Shown here piece after piece: positions 15,999-24,110 of a stretch of 29,211 bases of DNA (position 1 is the first letter of the stretch; every line of letters starts with the position of its first letter). Both the position numbers and the translations under genes were made by a program. The notes under the pieces are model-generated. The model did not search any database and had not been told where the DNA came from. It saw only the letters and a list, made by a program, of their open reading frames with translations. This stretch comes from Borrelia puertoricensis (lineage in GTDB: Bacteria > Spirochaetota > Spirochaetia > Borreliales > Borreliaceae), in NCBI RefSeq assembly GCF_023035875.1, contig NZ_CP075393.1, positions 1 through 29,211 on the forward strand, read 5' to 3'.

Positions 15999-17192
15999 TC
16001 ACACAAAAATTGACACAGCATTCAGAAACGCTGGAATATATTGCAAATTTTTCTGCATAACAAGATTTGTAGCAGTACCACTCTCACTACCTAAAGATTC
16101 ATCATAATAATATTCAGTCTCACTAAATTCCAATATCACATCTTCAGTCTCGTCCCTTCTTACTACACTCAGATTATTAGGAATTAAATAATCTGAGAGC
16201 ACATAAAGATTACGATTACGTGCTACTAGAGACCCTCTACCAAAACGAGAGAAAACAAATTTTAATTCTTCTCTACTATGTGGGAGAACAAATGTCCCTC
16301 TAAAACGCGAACATTCACGCTCATAATCTTCCCTTGAGAGTAAAACTTTACTACTAGCATTAGTTACAACTGTTATTGGAAAGTAAGCTATTCTTCCAAC
16401 AAAAATCTCTATAAAGCAAACCCTATTTCCCTTAATGTGAACTCCTGTATAAAAATTACCCTGTGCTCGATCAAAGAGACTCTCATCACAAACTTCAAAA
16501 TCTTTTATAAATCTTGCTGTTCCAAAATCAAATTCTTCTCCTAAGACCTCAATTCTAAATCCAAGATCATTTCCATGATACGCAAGCCTTTGTTTCTCAA
16601 GCCACGAGTCAATATCACCTCCATTTAAGAAAGGATTGTCTCTATACGTACTCTTAATTACACATACTGATGGATTATCTTCATTTGCAATATAACGTTT
16701 GTAAAGCCAATGCGAACAAGGTACTGGGTTACTTGACATGTAAATTCTCCCCCCACGCTCTCTCATTGTAGGAATGAGTCTCTCAATATCAGATTCAGTA
16801 AACTGATTAGCCTCCTCAAGCCATAGGTCTTTAAAGTGCGCATACGATTTAAGGTCAGTTGTATCATGCCCGCCTTCAAATACAAACGCACGCTTGCGTC
16901 CATATATTAAATTTTTTGTCTCTATCTTAGCTTTACTTACATTAAATTCACGTCTTAAGTTATACCTATGAAGCAACTCTAAAATTTCTTTATGAATTGA
17001 CTGAATTGTTTTGTTTTTCTTCTTACGCACTGCCAAAGTATCACCACCATCAGGTGTAAACTTTCTCTCAAGATTTACTGTTGCAATATCATAAGTCTTA
17101 CCAGTCCCACGACTTGAGTAATACACAAAAATCTCAGCACCAGGTTTTCTTTTGTATGCATCAAAATAAATCGGCAGTCGCTTTAACCTCAA
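15999..17192 (-). CDS. Terminase large subunit (ATPase of DNA packaging)
   Basis: In the 397-aa product the Walker A motif SRGTGKT is at residues 27-33, Walker B DLWLEEA at 122-128, the coupling motif YMSSNPVP at 151-158 and TYRDNPFL at 182-189. This is a normal packaging ATPase of the PBSX/SPP1 type. The C-terminal nuclease part, which should begin with a D-x-G motif, reads FYTGVHIKG at 248-255 and lacks the catalytic Asp. The terminal Asp-rich motif is also missing. The start is TTG at 17192 with GGGAGAG upstream, 2 bases after the small subunit. ATPase function is well supported; nuclease activity is doubtful. Confidence 0.9.
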   Translation of the reverse strand: MRLKRLPIYFDAYKRKPGAEIFVYYSSRGTGKTYDIATVNLERKFTPDGGDTLAVRKKKNKTIQSIHKEILELLHRYNLRREFNVSKAKIETKNLIYGRKRAFVFEGGHDTTDLKSYAHFKDLWLEEANQFTESDIERLIPTMRERGGRIYMSSNPVPCSHWLYKRYIANEDNPSVCVIKSTYRDNPFLNGGDIDSWLEKQRLAYHGNDLGFRIEVLGEEFDFGTARFIKDFEVCDESLFDRAQGNFYTGVHIKGNRVCFIEIFVGRIAYFPITVVTNASSKVLLSREDYERECSRFRGTFVLPHSREELKFVFSRFGRGSLVARNRNLYVLSDYLIPNNLSVVRRDETEDVILEFSETEYYYDESLGSESGTATNLVMQKNLQYIPAFLNAVSIFV

Positions 17193-17194
17193 TT

Positions 17195-17530
17195 TTACTC
17201 TCCCATACTACTCTTCATAAGACGCTTAATCTCCTCATCAGTGTAAGCACAACTACTAAAAACAGAATTCTCTTTACTACTTAAGGACAATTTCTCTTTA
17301 TTGATGATATCTAAAACCAAATCCTCAGCTTCAGAAATTCCTAGAATAGCAAAAAACATTCTAAATGCATGAAGACTTGTTGCTAAAACATTACTATTTG
17401 AAAATTCATACATCTTAGCAACAAATGCCTTTAGTAATACTTCACGAGCACCAGAAGCATCACCAAGAGATGAGAAATTTGCCTCTACAGCCTTTTTCAG
17501 TAATTTTTTATAATCAAATTCACTACTCAA
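17195..17530 (-). CDS. Terminase small subunit candidate
   Basis: This 111-aa helical protein is encoded directly before the large terminase subunit, with 2 bases between the genes. Small subunits recognise the packaging site and feed DNA to the large subunit. No clear helix-turn-helix is visible. The middle (VLATSLHAFRMFFAILGISE) looks like a core oligomerisation helix. The start is TTG at 17530, with GGAGG 5 bases upstream. The call rests on position and size. Confidence 0.55.
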   Translation of the reverse strand: MSSEFDYKKLLKKAVEANFSSLGDASGAREVLLKAFVAKMYEFSNSNVLATSLHAFRMFFAILGISEAEDLVLDIINKEKLSLSSKENSVFSSCAYTDEEIKRLMKSSMGE

Positions 17531-17554
17531 AACAACCTCCTACACTACTTCAAT

Positions 17555-18334
17555 TTAGAGATCATACCTAAAAAACGACAAATAAGATAAATTTTTAGGT
17601 CTAGTCTCACTACCCCCTGCATAATTTGTACGATCTGAAAATTTGTACTTTGATATATAATCACCAAGTACTACGTTATATACAAAAGCATAATTACCAT
17701 CACTCCAATACCAACTATCCTCACGGTGTGCTTGATAAGCCTCTTTAAATAAATGGTCATAGGATCTATAGTCAATCTTCTCACAATTTATGTAGTGATT
17801 ATGACTCCTTAATGAATCACTCTGTGTTGCTCCTAAACTTCTAGAATTTGAAGCATCATAGTGTCTTAAAAACCTACCCGCAAGACTTGGTGCAGATGAT
17901 ATTCCTAAAACTCTAGCTGCATAGCAATTTGATGGCAAACTTCTACCATCTGGAATACAAAATTTACCCGTATTAGTAAACGCTTCAATAAGCTTATGTC
18001 TATTTAAGATTGTCCCTTCAATTGGAAATTTTGCAGTTAGTGTGCCAACAGCAACCTTTTCTATAAAAAAATCAATCATATGCTCTAAAGTAGCATCCAA
18101 AGTATCATCTAATACAGATGACATATTCTTACAAATAGGATAATACCGTCTATTTGCAATACTCTTACCATCACAAACTGCAAATACGCCTTTGTCTGTA
18201 AGTAAAATTGGTTCTCCAATCTCGCCTGTGTAACCTTTAGAATCAAGATAAGTGCCAACTCCAAATTGTATGCAGGTATTACTATTTGCAATTCGTACTT
18301 TCAAATCATCATAATCCTTATTACTAATACTCAT
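17555..18334 (-). CDS. Collar-type tail fibre / receptor-binding protein, copy 2
   Basis: The 259-aa protein is a paralog of the neighbour at 18345-19124. I chose the ATG at 18334 (MSISNKDYDDL) because it aligns with the neighbour's start; an upstream ATG at 18355 would overlap that gene. An N-terminal GEIGEPILLTDKGVFAVCDG motif resembles the Mtd-type N-terminal tail-attachment motif. It is followed by FCIPDGRSLP, SAPSLAGRFLRHYD, the metal-binding HNH sequence in SHNHYI, and an ETRPKNLSYL closing motif. This is the pattern of phage tail-collar fibre tips, in which a His-x-His coordinates iron. Variation lies between these motifs. Confidence 0.75.
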   Translation of the reverse strand: MSISNKDYDDLKVRIANSNTCIQFGVGTYLDSKGYTGEIGEPILLTDKGVFAVCDGKSIANRRYYPICKNMSSVLDDTLDATLEHMIDFFIEKVAVGTLTAKFPIEGTILNRHKLIEAFTNTGKFCIPDGRSLPSNCYAARVLGISSAPSLAGRFLRHYDASNSRSLGATQSDSLRSHNHYINCEKIDYRSYDHLFKEAYQAHREDSWYWSDGNYAFVYNVVLGDYISKYKFSDRTNYAGGSETRPKNLSYLSFFRYDL

Positions 18335-18344
18335 AAACACCACT

Positions 18345-19124
18345 TCACCAATCATATCTATAGAATGACAAATACGTTAAATTCCTAGGCCTAGTCTCAC
18401 TATCTCCTGAATAATTTGTACGATCTGGAAAATTGTACTTTGATATATAATCCCCAAGTACTAGGTTATATACAAACTTATAAGTACCACCAGACCAATC
18501 TCCAGATTTGTAAAGTTTATTAAAAGACCTAACAAGACGACCATCAAAATTGATACTGTCTATATTTATGTAGTGGTTATGGTTTTCAAATGAGTCACTT
18601 TGAGTATCTCCAATGCTACGAACTGAGTCATAAGAACCGTTTCTGTCATGGTGTCTTAAAAACCTACACGCAAGACTTGGTGCAGATGAGATTCCAAATC
18701 TCTCCCTTACAAAACAATCTTCTGGAAGGCTTCTCCCATCTGGTAAGCAAAACTTTTTTGTTGCTTCAAACGCTTCAATTAATTTAGACCTAGTAAGCTT
18801 TGATCCCTCTTGTGCAAACTCAGAAGTTAGAAAGCCTGGATAAGTACTCTCCAAACATCTCTCAACCAAATCTTCTATGTAAGAATCCAAAGTATCATCT
18901 AAGACTGGTGGTAAACCTTTATTTATCGGATAGTATTTTCTATCCTCACTACTCTTACCATTACAAATAGCAAATAACCCCTTATCCTCTACTACAATAG
19001 GCTCTCCAAGCTTACCAATATAATTCTTCGCCTGCTCCATATCTCCAGCACTAAATTGTATCTTAACGTTATCAGTTTGTAAGCGTCTCTTTATCTCTTC
19101 AAAATCATCATCACTTATAGCCAA
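18345..19124 (-). CDS. Collar-type tail fibre / receptor-binding protein, copy 1
   Basis: The 259-aa protein has the same layout as its neighbour: KLGEPIVVEDKGLFAICNGK near 38-57, PDGR at 128-131, SAPSLACRFLRHHD at 147-160, NHNHYI at 181-186 (H182 and H184) and ETRPRNLTYLSF at 243-254. Such proteins form trimeric fibre tips that bind the host surface. The start is TTG at 19124, 9 bases after GGAGG, one base downstream of the hub gene. The region between the HNH motif and DRTNY differs most between the paralogs, which would suit variation of the receptor face. Confidence 0.75.
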   Translation of the reverse strand: MAISDDDFEEIKRRLQTDNVKIQFSAGDMEQAKNYIGKLGEPIVVEDKGLFAICNGKSSEDRKYYPINKGLPPVLDDTLDSYIEDLVERCLESTYPGFLTSEFAQEGSKLTRSKLIEAFEATKKFCLPDGRSLPEDCFVRERFGISSAPSLACRFLRHHDRNGSYDSVRSIGDTQSDSFENHNHYINIDSINFDGRLVRSFNKLYKSGDWSGGTYKFVYNLVLGDYISKYNFPDRTNYSGDSETRPRNLTYLSFYRYDW

Positions 19125-19125
19125 A

Positions 19126-21894
19126 TTATGCGACCTCCTCTTTATCTTTTACATTCTCTTCATACACATTAAAATCAATAACTCGTGAACTTAGATCCGA
19201 TTTTTTTGTAAAAGATATACCAAGCTCATTTTTAAAAAATGAATCTCGCATTAATAAATCTAGAGAATTACTCTTAAGACCTACATTGTTTTCCACAAAA
19301 CTATTTCCTGCAAATCTTGCATTTACAACTTCATCAAGTTGTAATGCAACACCTGTATTACTTAAAAATTCAACTTCATTAACTTTAAGACTTGAAAAAC
19401 TTGTAAAGTGTAAGCCATCTCTATTCTTCTTAACAACACCACCCCTCATTATTGCATTAACTCCATTGGCAATCGATGCCTTCTTATTAGACTCAATCTC
19501 AACTCCAATAAGAGTCATATTATCAACATCACGAATATCAAATCCGCAATTTGTAGATCTGAAAATAACATTCTCAAGAAGTATCTTTTTAACTTTCATT
19601 GTCTCTAAAGCCACTCCTTCATTACAAAGAAATGTAATATTCTTAAGGTAAATGAAACTTGCATCATTTAAGTAAATAGAAGACCTCTCTTCTTCTTTAA
19701 TCCTATAAATTGAACACAACCTCAAATTAGCAAAGAGTGCAAATTCGCTACCTTTTAGGTATGAATCTAAGTGCTCCTCATCACTCAAATTACCACCCCT
19801 TATCCAAAGTTCACTCATAGGCTTTTGACATATAGTTAGCCTTGACATCTTAAATGAACGAGTTGCGATGAAAATATTTTTTGCAAATCCACCAGCCCGA
19901 ATTACAACTCCATCATCTCCTTTAATCTCGAAATTAGATATATCAACTGAGCCATACATATAAAAATCACCGGGGAGTAATTTGATTTTGCTTGTTCCAG
20001 AACGTTTTGCTAAGTCTAAAGCCTCCTGAATTGTAACTTCATCCTTAAAGCCTGGTGCAACAAGATGGGGACTTGCAAAATCATTATCTCTTGCTGCAAT
20101 ATAATTAAAAGGTGCAACTATAACCTCACGAATAGATTCTAAATTATCTCTAGAGCCTATATATTTAGAAGTTGTAAGGTAATCATAGTGAGTGTAATCT
20201 CCCCATGTAATCCCTTCATACTCGTAAAGTCTTATATTCATATCAAATCCGGAAATCTTTTTTGATAAAATCAAGAAAAAATGATCTACATCATAATCCT
20301 CAAACTTAAGTTTTACAAAATCAGTAAGGTCTAATTCTTGAGTTGACCTGAAATTAACGATTGTATGTCCTTTAACTCTTAAATTAGTTAAAAATTCAAA
20401 AAGCCTTAAAGCCGAATTGGAATCAAAAATAAACCTGGTTGAATACTCAAATCGCTTACTGTAAAAATCATCTGCATTATCAGTCTGCAATATATTACGA
20501 GCAGTTGTATAAAAAACATCACCATATATATCAAAGTAGTAAATATAACGAGAACCTTGACTTGAGGATGTATTTTTAAACCAAATTCGGGATTTGGTTG
20601 GATAATATTCTTCATGCACAAGTTTAATATCAGAGTCAGCACTAAAACGGGCCTCAAGATTATGTGTTGAGATTATGGCTAAATGATCATTTATTGCATA
20701 ATGGTCATGCCATACTTCCCTTTTCTTAAAATCCCACTTATAAGCTGTATCAAACCATTTAGGATCATATTCCTGGTAGACAAGACTACCTATTTTATCT
20801 GCAAAATCAGGATAAACTACTCCTTTTTGCAAAACCGCAACATAAAGACTACTCCCAGATCCTTTAACATTAATGGGAGCAGAATAAAGCGGCCTTTTAT
20901 TTGAAATAGCTTCTTCTCGGCTTTGAAATTTACCTTCTCTCCAAATAACCCTGGTTGAATCATAACTACTAGAACTACTCTTTGACAGAACATAACTTGA
21001 AGCATCAATAGAGCAAAGCTTTACATCCCTTTTTATAACCTCACTCTTCCAAATAGGTAAAATCTGTAGTTTTCCATCACCTGTAAATGTATATGCATAT
21101 CCAAATTCATAAAGCAATGCTGAGAGAATTGTCCCAAGGTCCTCTCCATCAGCAATAATTACTGCAGGCACTTTTGCCAAAATGCTCTCAGAGCCATCAT
21201 CATCAATCAAATCTTTAAGATTGCTTTTAGCTAAAATTAAATGGACTACTGATTGCTCCTTTATTAATGGATTATATACATAAAGCCAATCGGGATTGTA
21301 ATTAATAGGAAATTGAATAGGCTTCTCAAAAACAACACTCAAAAGTTTAGAATAATCATTCACAGTAAAGCTAATACTTTTAGTGGAGTTAAACACCTCT
21401 CTGTTGAAAAATTTTTCTAACACACCTTTGAATAATGACTTCGTTCCCTCACTTAAGATCACATATACATCTTCTTTCCTAAAGAATAGGAAATCCAAAA
21501 ATTCATCTGAAAGACCATTTGCATCAAATTTAAAGCTACTTGATGCGGTCTTTAGTGTAGGGTCTACAATTTTAAGTTCTAAAGACATACTAGATATATC
21601 AGTGTAAGGGGTTAGATCAAAAAATTGACCTTCATCGGTAAAAAAGACAATACTTAAATCACAAAACTCTGGACTCTCTCCCTCGCCTTGAACATCTTCA
21701 GTTTGAACAGCTTCCAAATTAGATTCAACTCCCAGGTCAGTATGATCACTAGAGATTAGCTCATCACTAACTACTAAAGAGGGATTACTAATATCTAGAG
21801 AAGACAAATGAACAGAAGGGGAGGGGTCAGCTTCAAAATTAAGTGTTAAACCCCCTTCTGTTAAATCCTTATCAACTTTATCTTCTTGCTGCAA
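19126..21894 (-). CDS. Tail hub fused to a right-handed beta-helix (host-recognition) protein
   Basis: The 922-aa protein begins with a low-complexity acidic part (1-75). A tail-hub-like region follows (about 75-600): LELKIVDPTLKTASSSFKF, then FKGVLEKFFN and a SISFTVNDYSKLL segment, as in gp27/late-D-type hubs. After a linker, residues about 620-900 form short repeated beta strands beginning with VTIQEALDLAKRSG and LLPGDFYMYG. These match the parallel beta-helix of pectate-lyase-like tailspikes. A fused hub and spike would cap the tail tip and touch the host surface. The start is TTG with GGGAG 8 bases before. Enzymatic activity of the beta-helix is not evident. Confidence 0.7.
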   Translation of the reverse strand: MQQEDKVDKDLTEGGLTLNFEADPSPSVHLSSLDISNPSLVVSDELISSDHTDLGVESNLEAVQTEDVQGEGESPEFCDLSIVFFTDEGQFFDLTPYTDISSMSLELKIVDPTLKTASSSFKFDANGLSDEFLDFLFFRKEDVYVILSEGTKSLFKGVLEKFFNREVFNSTKSISFTVNDYSKLLSVVFEKPIQFPINYNPDWLYVYNPLIKEQSVVHLILAKSNLKDLIDDDGSESILAKVPAVIIADGEDLGTILSALLYEFGYAYTFTGDGKLQILPIWKSEVIKRDVKLCSIDASSYVLSKSSSSSYDSTRVIWREGKFQSREEAISNKRPLYSAPINVKGSGSSLYVAVLQKGVVYPDFADKIGSLVYQEYDPKWFDTAYKWDFKKREVWHDHYAINDHLAIISTHNLEARFSADSDIKLVHEEYYPTKSRIWFKNTSSSQGSRYIYYFDIYGDVFYTTARNILQTDNADDFYSKRFEYSTRFIFDSNSALRLFEFLTNLRVKGHTIVNFRSTQELDLTDFVKLKFEDYDVDHFFLILSKKISGFDMNIRLYEYEGITWGDYTHYDYLTTSKYIGSRDNLESIREVIVAPFNYIAARDNDFASPHLVAPGFKDEVTIQEALDLAKRSGTSKIKLLPGDFYMYGSVDISNFEIKGDDGVVIRAGGFAKNIFIATRSFKMSRLTICQKPMSELWIRGGNLSDEEHLDSYLKGSEFALFANLRLCSIYRIKEEERSSIYLNDASFIYLKNITFLCNEGVALETMKVKKILLENVIFRSTNCGFDIRDVDNMTLIGVEIESNKKASIANGVNAIMRGGVVKKNRDGLHFTSFSSLKVNEVEFLSNTGVALQLDEVVNARFAGNSFVENNVGLKSNSLDLLMRDSFFKNELGISFTKKSDLSSRVIDFNVYEENVKDKEEVA

Positions 21895-21914
21895 ACTTAA
21901 ATCTCCCTTGTGCC

Positions 21915-22307
21915 CTACTCCTGCAAGGACACTTGGGTATACCTACGGTATATATCAATAGCAATGGGTTTAACTAAAGCTATGTAACGCTTATAATAAG
22001 CCATCCTTGCCTTAATGCCCTCTCCTCCAATACCACCCTTAAATGTGGGGTCAAAATTTTCAAATAATGGAAATTTATGCTGCTTATAATAAGCATTAAC
22101 ATAACTTTTAGCATCAATAAGCCATGCACTAAGACTTAACGCATACTCAAATAATGAAGCTTCATCACGAGCTAAGCTTACAGGGTCTTCCCTCCCAATT
22201 AAGGTAGGTTCCTTTGGAAGACTTGCAATCCCTTTGCAAGAGAATACTAAAAATAACAAACATAAAGATAACAAATAATTATTTAAAAAATTAAATCTAC
22301 ACTTCAT
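21915..22307 (-). CDS. Small phage-encoded lipoprotein
   Basis: The 130-aa product has a basic signal start (MKCRFNFLNN), a hydrophobic core and the lipobox VFSC (Cys24). The mature part is helical with Y- and K-rich stretches (AYYKRYIALVKPIAIDIYRR). It lies in the lysis part of the operon after the BlyB-like gene, matching the order of the bly operons in Borrelia prophages, where a lipoprotein-like gene also follows blyB. It may act as a spanin-like or superinfection lipoprotein. The Shine-Dalgarno sequence is weak. Confidence 0.6.
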   Translation of the reverse strand: MKCRFNFLNNYLLSLCLLFLVFSCKGIASLPKEPTLIGREDPVSLARDEASLFEYALSLSAWLIDAKSYVNAYYKQHKFPLFENFDPTFKGGIGGEGIKARMAYYKRYIALVKPIAIDIYRRYTQVSLQE

Positions 22308-22316
22308 AACAACCCA

Positions 22317-22676
22317 CTAGCCCTTTAATTCCATTTTCTCTAATGCTTCCTTAGCTACTTGACCTCTAAGCTCAACAAGCCTATCATATTCATCCCAATT
22401 CTCACCATTCTCTAAAACCCTGCAAGCATCAATTGCTAAGTCAATAGCACCTCTTAGTCTTGAATTTATGATCTCAAAAGCACGTTTGTTCTCATTATTT
22501 TTTGCAATCTCATCTTTTATAGAATATATAAAATTCAAGATTGAACTTGTAAGTGTCATTCCCTCACGTGCAAGTTCAATCTTAGATTCTCCTAAAAGAG
22601 AACCAAACTCTTGTAGTAGAAAATCTTTTGCCATTACTGCATCAAAAAGTTTATTTACATTTTTTGCTACGCTCAA
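22317..22676 (-). CDS. blyB: BlyB-like holin accessory protein
   Basis: The protein (119 aa from TTG 22676) is all helical, with NKLFDAVMAKDFLLQEFG, LNFIYSIKDEIAKNNE and RLRGAIDLAIDACRVLENGE. I recognise this as the BlyB family, which in B. burgdorferi cp32 stabilises the holin BlyA and prolongs its action. I chose the second TTG because GGAGG lies 7 bases before it; the first is only one base away. No BlyA-sized gene is adjacent, so the 124-aa protein at 23384 may be the membrane partner. Confidence 0.6.
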   Translation of the reverse strand: MSVAKNVNKLFDAVMAKDFLLQEFGSLLGESKIELAREGMTLTSSILNFIYSIKDEIAKNNENKRAFEIINSRLRGAIDLAIDACRVLENGENWDEYDRLVELRGQVAKEALEKMELKG

Positions 22677-22707
22677 AATCAAACCTCCAAAATATCTTTT
22701 TTACTAC

Positions 22708-23394
22708 TTACACATTTTTAAACTGCTCACTATAGAGAGCAAGTCTTTGCCTAATATCAAAACTAAGAGACGCATCAACAAGCTTAAATACCCTTAAAGA
22801 CTCAAGTACTCCATTACTTACAGCTTTAGAACTGCCAAGTGAGTCCCAAATAACAGAACTTAAATCATTATCAAGAATTACAAAATGGTATAAATCATTC
22901 TCTTTGTATTTGCCAACTAAAATATCACAATTATCAGGCTCATAATGAGTAGGGGAATAATGGACATTCAGATAATGAATATCCTCACTAACTCCAAGAT
23001 GCTTAAATATTAAATTTGGATCAAGAACGTATGAATTGACATCTTTTAAACAGCCAGCAGTTGCAAGGCTTTTAAAGAGTAAATCGACTTCAAACTTATC
23101 GAAATATTTCTCAACTTTATCTTTGATTTCTTTAACTACAAATGCAATAAACAAAATGCATAAAAAATAACATCCAAATTTGCAAATAGCAACGTTTTGG
23201 TCTTTGAAATTATATTGAAATGGAACTACTAATCTATGTTTCTCTACTTCTTTTATTTTTTCACAAACTTGGTAAGATGAATCTTCTAAAGACACAGCAC
23301 CTTCAAGCAATTCTGATTTATGCTTTTTAATGAAGTAATCTTTCAAAGCTTTGTATGCAAAATCATAAAAAATCATAAAAATTTTACTTCTCAT
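22708..23394 (-). CDS. DUF261-like protein, candidate papain-fold (C39-like) lysis enzyme
   Basis: The protein (228 aa from the ATG at 23394, with AGGAGGGG upstream) fits, from memory, the Borrelia DUF261 family of unknown function. It carries VPFQYNFKDQ followed by CKFGCYFLCI (Cys71, Cys75), then LYHFVILDND (His170) and VIWDSLGSS (Asp184). The order Gln, Cys-helix, His-strand, Asp is that of C39/papain-like cysteine peptidases. Its place between a holin-like gene and the BlyB-like gene suggests that it is a cell-wall hydrolase or other lysis enzyme. A frame extension to a TTG at 23412 lacks a ribosome site. It overlaps the upstream gene by 11 bases. Catalytic activity is my inference. Confidence 0.6.
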   Translation of the reverse strand: MRSKIFMIFYDFAYKALKDYFIKKHKSELLEGAVSLEDSSYQVCEKIKEVEKHRLVVPFQYNFKDQNVAICKFGCYFLCILFIAFVVKEIKDKVEKYFDKFEVDLLFKSLATAGCLKDVNSYVLDPNLIFKHLGVSEDIHYLNVHYSPTHYEPDNCDILVGKYKENDLYHFVILDNDLSSVIWDSLGSSKAVSNGVLESLRVFKLVDASLSFDIRQRLALYSEQFKNV

Positions 23395-23758
23395 ACATCC
23401 CCTCCTCTTCAAAATTTTTTAATAAACCGAAACATTTATCTAATTCTTCCCTAAATGCATTTTTGATTTTAAATCTCTCTTCAAGTAAAAGACTCTCTAA
23501 CTCCCCCATCATCTCTCTACTCTCTGAATTTACTCTTTCAATGTCTCTCTTAAGGTCTTCTCTTAAGAAGATTTTTAAAGCTTCAAATTCTCCTTTAAGT
23601 CTCTTTTCAGATTCAATGTGTAATTCTTCCATCATCTCTTTTTTAAAATCAGATAAAAATCCTTTAAGGGCATAGGTTCCAATTCCAGACACACAAAGCA
23701 TTAATGTTGTTGCAATAGTTCCAATAATATTAATCTGTCTCTTAATCCCACTAGACAA
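23384..23758 (-). CDS. Holin-like membrane protein, first gene of the late operon
   Basis: The 124-aa protein has one N-terminal membrane helix (INIIGTIATTLMLCVSGIGT, residues 9-28) followed by about 90 residues of charged coiled coil. Small membrane proteins at the start of a lysis cassette are typical holins, and Borrelia BlyA also has one helix, but the sequence is not a clear BlyA match. The start is TTG at 23758 with a very strong AAAGGAGGG 6-7 bases upstream. The stop lies inside the next gene. Alternative: an accessory tail or lysis regulator. Confidence 0.5.
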   Translation of the reverse strand: MSSGIKRQINIIGTIATTLMLCVSGIGTYALKGFLSDFKKEMMEELHIESEKRLKGEFEALKIFLREDLKRDIERVNSESREMMGELESLLLEERFKIKNAFREELDKCFGLLKNFEEEGMYEK

Positions 23759-24110
23759 CTAAAACCCTCCTTTTTTTAAGCCTTTAATGACAAACAAGAA
23801 ACTTCACTTTCCCTAACCTATTAATTTTTAAATAAAGCTAACAAAAGCAAAGTAGCTTATTTTAATACAAGAAAGTAATACGAGATTATTTATGATAAAA
23901 AAATACTAAATTTATACAGAAAAGTCAATAAATAATGACTATTTTAAATATAAAATGGATAAATCAAGCAAAAATCGCTATACAAGTTAAATTTATATCG
24001 AAAATAAAAAACGCAATAATTATTGATTCAATATTTTTATTTTTTATTAACTATTTCCAAATTTTTACGTATGATAAAATAAAGTTTAAATAAAAAAAGG
24101 AAAGTATTAT
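23759..24110. promoter_or_regulatory. Divergent intergenic region between late operon and plus-strand genes
   Basis: The 352 bases hold no gene. They separate the leftward late operon from the rightward maintenance genes, so both promoters should lie here. An imperfect 10-bp hairpin (AAATAAAGCTA at 23830-23840, TAGCTTATTT at 23853-23862) may be an operator or a 5' leader structure for the late transcript. No convincing late-operon promoter was found by eye. Confidence 0.5.
24047..24075 (+). promoter_or_regulatory. Candidate promoter of the winged-helix/coiled-coil gene
   Basis: TTAACT at 24047-24052 and TATGAT at 24070-24075 are separated by 17 bp, and AAGGAAAG follows 5-8 bases before the ATG at 24111. 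Match quality is moderate. Confidence 0.4.
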
